A stretch of DNA of 64,000 bases, taken from assembly GCF_000423565.1 (NCBI RefSeq), contig NZ_AUIF01000010.1:124001-188000 (forward strand), read 5' to 3'. Below the pieces are notes generated by a model, which was not told the DNA's origin, made no database searches, and saw nothing but the letters and a program-made list of their open reading frames with translations. The translations under genes and the position numbers were made by a program. Shown in pieces: positions 1 to 7,800 of this stretch. This stretch comes from Runella zeae DSM 19591. GTDB lineage: Bacteria > Bacteroidota > Bacteroidia > Cytophagales > Spirosomataceae. Each line of letters opens with the position of its first letter. Position 1 is the stretch's first letter.

Positions 1-162
1 GGGCATATAACTTGTATAAAATTCCTTGTACCTTCGAGCATTGATTTGGAAGTAGAAAAAATGCCCAAATCAAAACGAAGTATTCAAGAAGAAATTAGTT
101 GTCTTGAAAGGCATACAAAAACAGCCTTAAAGCATTATAAAAATATTTTCAAAGTAGGGTAA
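1..162 (+). CDS. C-terminal fragment of an unidentified protein
   Basis: The first frame is open from the window edge and stops with TAA at 160-162, giving 53 residues. The tail is rich in Lys, Arg and Glu and reads as a helix (for example KSKRSIQEEISCLERHTK). I do not recognise the family. A G+C-rich hairpin starts 14 bases after the stop, which supports a real gene end here. An internal ATG at 61 could start a 33-residue peptide instead, but the open frame upstream makes a truncated larger gene more likely. Confidence 0.45.
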   Translation, partial: GHITCIKFLVPSSIDLEVEKMPKSKRSIQEEISCLERHTKTALKHYKNIFKVG

Positions 163-175
163 AGTGTGTAGCATT

Positions 176-200
176 GACCTCGCTCCTTTGGAGCGGGGTC
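176..200 (+). terminator. Hairpin terminator after the truncated first gene
   Basis: An 11-bp stem (GACCTCGCTCC against GGAGCGGGGTC, one G-T pair) encloses a TTT loop. The tail is T-rich but interrupted. It lies 14 bases after the stop of the partial first gene. Confidence 0.65.
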
Positions 201-382
201 ATGTTGTTTTATATACCTATTAAAAAAAAATATTTGTTTTTGGCTCAATTATTGCCCATTTAGACAAAACAATTCCCAATAGTGCTTCATACAGCTACTT
301 TCTCACAAAGCACGCTATCCATAATGCACTGCAATTCAAGTATTTAACAAAAACACACATCACATCTTTTACTTTTATTTAC

Positions 383-425
383 CTTTTAAGGCTATTTGAT
401 TAACACATTGGTATGTTTTTTGAAA
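383..425 (+). promoter_or_regulatory. Upstream element shared by the two giant secreted genes (copy 1)
   Basis: The stretch begins CTTTTAAG, continues CTATTT and ends ATTGGTATGTTTTTTGA. A matching stretch at 4541-4582 lies upstream of the paralogous gene, with the same order and nearly the same spacing. Surrounding bases are less alike, so this part looks selectively kept. It may be the promoter or an operator. Its T-run before TTTG resembles a stretched TAnnTTTG box, but that is an inference. Confidence 0.45.
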
Positions 426-516
426 CCAAAATAGATACATTATCATATTAAATGGGCTCTCTATTTCTTCTGATAATCCGGTCAATCTATTCACTAGCAT
501 ACTTATTCAAAAGATT

Positions 517-3500
517 ATGTACACTCTCTACAAGCGTACGTTTTTAGTCAATGTAGTTTACTTTCCCAAAAACACATTCACTATTCTTATAGTGTTCCTT
601 TTAGGTTTCCTAGGAAAGAGCTTTGGGCAAACTGTGGAAGGAACTGTTTTTAGGGATTTTAATGCGGATGGGCAAATCACCAATACCTCCACTTTCAATG
701 AAATAGGTGTGCCTAATATCTTGGTTAGTGCATTTAGAGCAGATGGTAGTTTGGCAGACTCTGTTCGTACCGCTTCAGATGGTAGCTATGTTCTTACAGT
801 AAGTAGCACAGCCGCTTTTCGTATCGAATTCAAAGATTTTTTAATCGGTGATTTTGAAGGTCCTTTTGCTGTTTCAGGAAGCCACACTTCTGTACAATTC
901 GTCAACGGAGGAACTATAGGCGTAAATTTAGGTATCAATTACCCAGCTAATTATTGTGAAACAGAAACTCCACAAATGGTAACGACCTGTTTTGTGGCCG
1001 TCAACACTGCAATAGGGAGTTCTTCATTAGGAGATCGTGATGCTTTGGTAGGGACAGCTTACAATGCAACAGATGCAAACAAAGTCATCTCTCACTATGC
1101 TACCGTCAATGATATTGGCTCGGCATGGGGGTTAACTTATAAGAGAGAAACAAAACAACTCTTTTCAACAGCTTTTACAAAACGTCATATTGGATTTACG
1201 CCCAAAGGGCCTGGTGCTATTTTTGTTACAAATATTGGCAGTTTAGATACCACTACTACTGAATTTTTTAATTTCGGAACTGTCGCGGGAGTAGATATGC
1301 ATACTGACGTACCTACCGAACTAAGCGGTGGAAGACTAGACAGTTATGATATTCCTGCTTATGATGCAGTCGGAAAGGTGGGTTTGGGAGATATTGATAT
1401 TTCGGATGATGGCAAAACCCTATGGCTTACCAATCTCTCCAACCGAAAATTGTATTCACTCGACATCGCTACCAAAGATACAGTATCATATACGATTCCC
1501 AACCCCTGTGATGGTAAAAGCTACCGTCCTTTCGCCACTAAATTTTACCGTAACAAAATTTACGTCGGTGTTGTTTGTACACGTGAGGATGCTTCCAGTA
1601 AAACTGACAGTTCAGGTTTAGCGGCCACGGTCTATGCTTTCGAAAACGGAACGTTTACACCTGTTCTAAATTTTCCTCTTACTTATGTTAAAGGTGCAAG
1701 TAATGCCGATGTTTCAGGCATTGCCAGAGCAGAACTGTGGCGCCCTTGGATTCAAGATTATAATCCAGATCGCACAGGGCCGGTGAGTTTCCCTCAAGCT
1801 TGGCTGACAGATATTGAATTTGACGTAGATGGTTCTATGCTTCTTGGCATCCGTGACCGTTTTGGCGATCAAGTAGGCTACCAAAACAGGAAACCTATCC
1901 AAGGCGACCCTGATTTTATAAGCGGAATTACCCCCGGAGAAGTATTGAGAGCTGGCCCCTGTGGCCCAAATGGCACTTGGCTTATTGAGCAAAATGGCTC
2001 TGTATGTGGTAGTACTCCTTCTTCTAACCAAAACGCTGCCAATGGCCCCGGCAACGGGAAATACTACTGGGGAGACCGCGTGCAAAATGGAGACAATCAC
2101 CGTATGAGTTCGCAAGGCGGTATAGCAATATTGGCGGGAAGTGGTAAACTAGCCATGACCGCAGTAGACCCTACGGATGTCTTTAATACTGGTGGTATCA
2201 AACGTCTCATCAATTCAAACGGAAATAAAGACGGTAACGCTACCGGAACTTCAGTCAATACAAATGGAGGTGTAGTATTGTATGCAAGTGATGCTTTCGG
2301 CTACGGCAAAGCCAATGGAGTAGGTGATTTGGAAATCCTGTGTGCTCCTCAACCTATCGAAATTGGAAACCGCATCTGGAAAGACTTGGATAAAGATGGT
2401 ATCCAAGATGCCAACGAACCGGGTATTGATGGCGTAACAGTCACACTTTGTGATTCTACTGGGGAGATTATTTCTTCGGTACAAACTGCCAACGGAGGTC
2501 AGTATTATTTTTCTTCGGCCAATACCTCTGGAGGGCCGGCTTATGTCCAATACGAAGTTCCCTTAAAAACCAATACGAAGTATATTATTAAAATAGAAAA
2601 CTACGCTACCCAAACCGCTCTTCTAAACTGCATCCCTAGCACAGCAAACACAGGTACTGACAATATTGATTCTGATTTTGAGATTGAGGATAGTGACCTC
2701 AAATTTACTTTAACTACAGGAGGTGCTGGCGAAAACGATTTTAAAATAGATGCTGGTTTTATTGCATGTGTTAAACCAAATGCTGGCAATGATACGAGTG
2801 CCTGTGCTGGTGTATCCTCAATCAAGTTAAAAAGTGTGGTATCTCCCGAAAGTTGGATTCCTGCCTCTGGTAATCCTTTGAGCATCAACGCCACTACAGG
2901 AGTTATCACAGGTGCAGCCCTCAATACTCCCGGTACTTATTCTTTCATTTTGTTGTATGAAGGAGCATCTACTTGCTCCGATACAGTCAATGTAACCATC
3001 CGTACAAATGTCGAAATCTCCGTTACATCTCCCCAAAACGCTGAGGTCTGTGCCGATGAAGGCAATGCCCAACTCGCAGTGAATGTATCGGGTGGAAATT
3101 GGGCGAGCGTTTCAAACTACCCCGGTGTAGTCATAAACCCTTCTACAGGAGCGATTACAGGTCTCAATACACCGGGTATATATCAATTTGTATATTTAGT
3201 AGATACTACACTCTATTGCCTTGATACCGTCAGTATCAATGTCAAGGATTGCTGTAAACAACCAAGTTGGCAAATCACCGTACCTGCTACTTGCGCCGTA
3301 GAATCACAGACTTATTCGGTATCTTTTTTTGTAAACAACAAAAACGGTATCATCAAAACCAACTACGGAACCCTTACTGGTAGTAACCCTTATTCTGTGG
3401 CTAACATTCCTAACAACTTTAACCTCGTCATCACCGATAGCCTCAACGCTTCATGCGTTTTTGATACTACTATCACCGCTCCAGATTGTAGCTGTCCACA

Positions 3501-4419
3501 AGTCCTCCCCCTCACCCCAAATGCCTCTGCGTGTATCGGAGATACTATTCCTACTCTTAAAGTGAGTCTGGCGGGGTCAAACACAAACGGCGTCACTATT
3601 GAATGGTATAGCTCTAGCACCGGAGGATCGCCACTCGCTACGGGACTTTCTTTCAAGCCTGCTGGACTCATTACTCAAAATGACACTTTCTATGTTCAGC
3701 TCAACAATACTACTGGCCCTTGTATTGACCTTGAGAGAGTACCTGTAGTCATAACAGCCCTTGATTGCGAAGTTGATATTACCCTCAAAAAATTCATTGA
3801 CAAAAAAATAGCAACCATCGGCGATACGCTAGTATTTACTATCAAAGTCTGGAATCAGGCCAACAACAACGCCACGGGCGTCGAAGTCCTTGATTCTCTG
3901 CCCAATACCGTCGCCTTTGTCAATGCTTCCTTTGTCGCTTCAAGAGGGAGTGCTTCTTTCAATAACAATATCATCACTTGGAACATCGGTAACATCGCCG
4001 CTAACGGAGATACCGTCACTTTGACTTACAAAATCAAGGCCGTATCCCAAGGGTTGCATTTCAATACCGCTCAGGTGTCCAAAACCAACGAAAAAGACAA
4101 GGACTCTACTCCAGGAAATAATGACGAAACCGAGGATGACATCGACCGTCAATGTTTTACTGTGCCAGTCAAACTCTGTCCAGGTGAAGTAGTAGAAGCT
4201 TCTGTTCCGGCTAAATATACCAATGTGCAGTGGTTCCTCAACGGACAACCCGTCAACGCTGGTAATACCGTTTTATTTAGTGAAACTGGTAACTATACCT
4301 TCACTGCAAGCAACAACAACTGCCCTGCGGAAGGTTGTTGTCCCATTATCATCGAGCCAGGTGATAATTGCTGCCCCGAAAACATTTGTATCCCGTTCAC
4401 TATCTCCAAATCGAAATAA
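517..4419 (+). CDS. Giant secreted SdrD-B/DUF11-type surface protein, paralogue 1
   Basis: This 1300-residue protein carries a signal peptide with a hydrophobic core near residues 20-33 and probable cleavage before Gln38. An SdrD-B-like module follows at about 40-110 (VFRDFNADGQ). Next is a long region at about 140-610 with propeller-like repeated Asp/Gly turns. A second SdrD-B-like module sits near 614-745 (IGNRIWKDLDKDGIQD), followed by Ig/PKD-like segments to about 910. A DUF11-like domain lies near 1084-1200 (IGDTLVFTIKVWNQ), and the Cys-rich tail ends NICIPFTISKSK. Residues 914-1300 match the next gene without an indel. No ordinary type IX sorting domain is recognisable. The likely role is a cell-surface or extracellular adhesin or structural protein; the ligand is unknown. 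A long perfect hairpin follows the stop. Confidence 0.85.
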   Translation: MYTLYKRTFLVNVVYFPKNTFTILIVFLLGFLGKSFGQTVEGTVFRDFNADGQITNTSTFNEIGVPNILVSAFRADGSLADSVRTASDGSYVLTVSSTAAFRIEFKDFLIGDFEGPFAVSGSHTSVQFVNGGTIGVNLGINYPANYCETETPQMVTTCFVAVNTAIGSSSLGDRDALVGTAYNATDANKVISHYATVNDIGSAWGLTYKRETKQLFSTAFTKRHIGFTPKGPGAIFVTNIGSLDTTTTEFFNFGTVAGVDMHTDVPTELSGGRLDSYDIPAYDAVGKVGLGDIDISDDGKTLWLTNLSNRKLYSLDIATKDTVSYTIPNPCDGKSYRPFATKFYRNKIYVGVVCTREDASSKTDSSGLAATVYAFENGTFTPVLNFPLTYVKGASNADVSGIARAELWRPWIQDYNPDRTGPVSFPQAWLTDIEFDVDGSMLLGIRDRFGDQVGYQNRKPIQGDPDFISGITPGEVLRAGPCGPNGTWLIEQNGSVCGSTPSSNQNAANGPGNGKYYWGDRVQNGDNHRMSSQGGIAILAGSGKLAMTAVDPTDVFNTGGIKRLINSNGNKDGNATGTSVNTNGGVVLYASDAFGYGKANGVGDLEILCAPQPIEIGNRIWKDLDKDGIQDANEPGIDGVTVTLCDSTGEIISSVQTANGGQYYFSSANTSGGPAYVQYEVPLKTNTKYIIKIENYATQTALLNCIPSTANTGTDNIDSDFEIEDSDLKFTLTTGGAGENDFKIDAGFIACVKPNAGNDTSACAGVSSIKLKSVVSPESWIPASGNPLSINATTGVITGAALNTPGTYSFILLYEGASTCSDTVNVTIRTNVEISVTSPQNAEVCADEGNAQLAVNVSGGNWASVSNYPGVVINPSTGAITGLNTPGIYQFVYLVDTTLYCLDTVSINVKDCCKQPSWQITVPATCAVESQTYSVSFFVNNKNGIIKTNYGTLTGSNPYSVANIPNNFNLVITDSLNASCVFDTTITAPDCSCPQVLPLTPNASACIGDTIPTLKVSLAGSNTNGVTIEWYSSSTGGSPLATGLSFKPAGLITQNDTFYVQLNNTTGPCIDLERVPVVITALDCEVDITLKKFIDKKIATIGDTLVFTIKVWNQANNNATGVEVLDSLPNTVAFVNASFVASRGSASFNNNIITWNIGNIAANGDTVTLTYKIKAVSQGLHFNTAQVSKTNEKDKDSTPGNNDETEDDIDRQCFTVPVKLCPGEVVEASVPAKYTNVQWFLNGQPVNAGNTVLFSETGNYTFTASNNNCPAEGCCPIIIEPGDNCCPENICIPFTISKSK

Positions 4420-4457
4420 AGATAAGCATTTATGTAAGGTCATAATTTCGACCTACT

Positions 4458-4514
4458 AAACAAACAGGTAAAACCAAAAGACAAGCTAAGTCTTTCAGTT
4501 TTACCTGTTTGTTT
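4458..4514. terminator. Long nested hairpin after paralogue 1
   Basis: A perfect 17-bp inverted repeat (4458-4474 with 4498-4514, arm AAACAAACAGGTAAAAC) encloses a second small stem, AAAGAC with GTCTTT. The right arm is T-rich, as expected for a terminator of the gene ending at 4419. Because it is symmetric it could work in both directions. Confidence 0.8.
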
Positions 4515-4540
4515 ATATCCATAATCAACAATTATAAAAA

Positions 4541-4582
4541 CTTTTAAGACTATTTACTTATCCGATTGGCATATTTTTTGAG
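4541..4582 (+). promoter_or_regulatory. Upstream element shared by the two giant secreted genes (copy 2)
   Basis: It begins CTTTTAAG, continues CTATTT and ends ATTGGCATATTTTTTGA, matching 383-425. Here it lies about 290 bases before the chosen ATG, against about 90 in copy 1. Either the second leader is long or the element is not the core promoter. Confidence 0.45.
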
Positions 4583-4872
4583 AGTAATAAAATTAGGACA
4601 CCGAATATTTCGTGCCAAATCGTAGTGAAGTATCCTAAAGTCTATTCATAATCCTTTAAAAAACTTATCAATATCGTCATTTTCCCTATTTATCAAGGAA
4701 TAAACTATCCCAAAAAATCATTTTCACATTTTTAACTTTTGTGGATAATTTATCAAAACTAGATTTTTAAGATAGAACAAATAGTTAATAGTCAACCGTA
4801 TTGATTTTTAGAACAAGATCAGTTTTCCTCTTTTCAATAATTTTCCTTTTTCAACCTCATTTTATTAACATT

Positions 4873-7800
4873 ATGAAAAATAGCTCTATTGCTTCTGAGA
4901 ATGAAGAGGCTCCTTTTAGCAAGGGAGTATTCTCTCTTTTTTCTCAGGTGGGGACTAAGCTGTTGGCTTATCTAGTTTTGAGCCTTGCATCAATACCTGC
5001 CTTGGCTCAAGTCTGTCCCCCCTCCAATGTTGTTAATCCTTATATAGGTGGGAAAGTGTTTTTAGATTATGCCCACGACGGGGTTTTTACTACAAACATC
5101 GACCAACCTATCGCCGGAGTCACAGTTACGGCTTACAATAGTGCCAATGTAGCCGTTGGCACCGCTACTTCAATTGCTGATGGTACTTATCTTATAGAAA
5201 GTGCTCAATTAAGTACAGGGACTAGCTATCGAATTGAGTTTAGCAATTTTCCCGCAGGACATGAACAATCTTTTGCAGGCACCAACAATGGCACTTCGGT
5301 ACAGTTTGCAGCGGCCAATAGCTGTAATATCAACCTTGCCTTGACCAATCCTGACTTTTATTGCCAAGCAGCCCCTAAGTTTGTCACTAGCTGTTTTGTG
5401 GAGGGAGCCAACACAGGCAATGATGATGTCTTAATTTCGATGCACTACAACTCAACCCCCACTGCTAACGACGCCGGTGATGCTGTATTAGTAGCTCACG
5501 AAGCGGTAGCAAGTGCTATCGGTACTACTTATGGATTGGCATATCAGCGACACTCCAAAACTCTTTTTGCATCTGCTTACATGAAGCGATATACTGGTTT
5601 TGGGCCTAATGGTTCTGGAGCTATCTATAAAATCTCTAATCCTTATGATGGAGCACTCTCAGGTTCATTATTTGTTGATTTAAACACCCTTTTTGGTTCC
5701 AACGTATTTGGTACTGACCCGCATGATTTCACTACACTGACAGGGGGGGGAGATATTATCGATGCTAATTCTTACAATCAAGTAACAAGGATTTCGTTTG
5801 GAGACCTTGATATTTCGTCTGATGAGCGTACCCTCTATGGTATCAACCTCAACGACCGCTCGTTGTACATTATTCCACTTGGCAATGACCCTACCAACCC
5901 TACGCCTCCTAGTTCGTCGGCCGAAGTAACGGTAGTGCCATTGGCAGATGCTGGTAATCCTTTGCCAGATTTACCTACTATCTCCAACAATTCCGAACTC
6001 CGCCCTTTTGCTTTAAAATATTATAAAGGTCTTTTGTACATTGGGCTTGTGACAAATGGGCAAGAAGGAGGCGCTCTAAGAGGGTTGGTTTATACTTTCA
6101 ATCCTACCAATAGCGCATTCCAAAAGAAATTAGATTTTTCTCTTAACTACAATCGTGGTTGTGGATTTGGTCAAAACGCTACTTGCTATGGAAGTGCCAA
6201 TTGGCAACCTTGGCACAATGCCAATACTCGCCCTACCCCCACAGTAAATGGTCTGGGTGAGCAAGGATTTCCACAGCCTATTTTGTCTGATATTGAATTT
6301 GATGCCGCTGGCAATATGATTTTGGGACTCCGAGACCGTTTTGGCGAACAAGAAGGAAATAATTCCGCTGAGCCTACTTCTCCTTTCACGCTTCGTAGAG
6401 GAGATGCATTTGGAGACTTTTTGAAAGCTACTACAGATGGTGAAAACTCCTGGACTATCGACATGGCCAATTTTACGGATCCTAGCACAGCAAGTGGTAC
6501 TTCAGAGCCTGTTTTTGGAACTGATAATTATGGTCCAGTACAGGGCTATTATCATGAAGAGACAGGAATGGGAGGACTTGGAGTACTATTGAGAAGCAAT
6601 GGACTCGTAGCTACCGTTATGGATCCTCGTACTGCTGCTTTCTCCAATGGAATTGATTGGTATGATTTATCCACTACAGGCGTAACTCATACTAAGGCCA
6701 TTACCGTTCTTACAGGAGGTAATTTCCCCTTTGGGAAAGCTTACGGGTTAGGTGAAATTGAGTTTATTTGTGACTTGGCCCCTATCCAAATCGGTAACCG
6801 CGTATGGAAAGATACCAACAAAAATGGCATCCAAGATGGTGATGAAGTCGGAGTAGATGGGGTGGAGATTGAATTGTACAAAGGTACGTCGGCTACCGGT
6901 AGCCCTATTGCTACTGCTACTACCGCTAATGGTGGTCAGTGGTATTTTAGTGACAAAAACGCGGCTGGCGTAACTTGGACAGGTACAGGTGCTGATACTA
7001 CCCTCATCCCTAATACTGATTATACCATTAAAGTAAAAACCGCTCTGGGAACAGGGGCGCTGGCTACTTGTGCGGCTTTCTCTATCAAAGATGCCCCTAG
7101 CGCCGGCGTAGCTGATGTGGCTGACAGCGATGTCAATCCTGATGGAACTATTGTTTATAAAACAGGCAGCGAAGGTGTTAATGACCACACCCTCGACATT
7201 GGCGTTATTGAACCAGTTGGTAGCCTTGGGGATTTTGTATGGAAAGATATCAACAACAATGGTAAACAAGATGCGCTTGAGCCGGGTGTAGCAGGAGTGA
7301 TTGTGCAACTCCTTCAAAATAGCAACGTCATCGCAACCGACACGACTGATGCCAACGGTAAGTATGGTTTTTCAAACCTTGAATCTGGCGATTATCAAGT
7401 CAAAATTTTACTAAGTTCATTGCCAGATAGTTGCCTAATTTCACCTTTGCAAAACGCCGCTGGTGTAGCTGATAGTCTTGATTCAGATTTCGACTCAAAT
7501 GGCCTTAGCCAAATCGTCACTATCACTACGACAGGGTCAGGTATCAACAAAGACAACCCAACGATTGATGCGGGGCTTTTCTCTCCTAAAGGTAGCCTTG
7601 GGGATTTTGTATGGAAAGATCTCAACAACAATGGAAAACAAGATGCCCTCGAGCCGGGTGTAGCAGGAGTGATTGTGCAACTCCTTCAAAATAGCAATGT
7701 CATCGCAACCGACACGACTGATGCCAATGGTAAATATGGTTTCAGTAATCTATCGTCTGGGGCGTATCAAGTCAAAATTTTACTAAGTTCATTGCCAGAT

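Larger units (their letters stand above)
163..516. other. Non-coding gap before the first giant secreted gene
   Basis: These 354 A+T-rich bases hold a terminator hairpin near the left end and, near the right end, an element that recurs upstream of the second giant secreted gene. I see no convincing reading frame, tRNA or riboswitch in the rest. Confidence 0.6.
4420..4872. other. Non-coding gap between the two giant secreted genes
   Basis: The 453-base gap contains a long terminator hairpin, copy 2 of the shared upstream element, and an A+T-rich leader. A TTG at 4801 opens a frame into the next gene, but I treat that extension as leader because the ATG at 4873 gives a complete signal peptide. 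Nothing else is supported. Confidence 0.55.

Noticed and set aside
163-516. Search for tRNA, riboswitch or small gene in the first gap
   Set aside because: No cloverleaf, no T-loop GGTTCGA-type motif and no conserved aptamer pattern could be seen.
4801-4872. TTG-started extension of giant paralogue 2
   Set aside because: It would put a second hydrophobic stretch before a complete signal peptide. ATG 4873 is simpler.
6748-7317. 189-codon open frame on the minus strand inside giant paralogue 2
   Set aside because: It is antisense to well-supported SdrD-B-like modules, has no family resemblance and no start context. The codon pattern of the plus-strand gene explains it.
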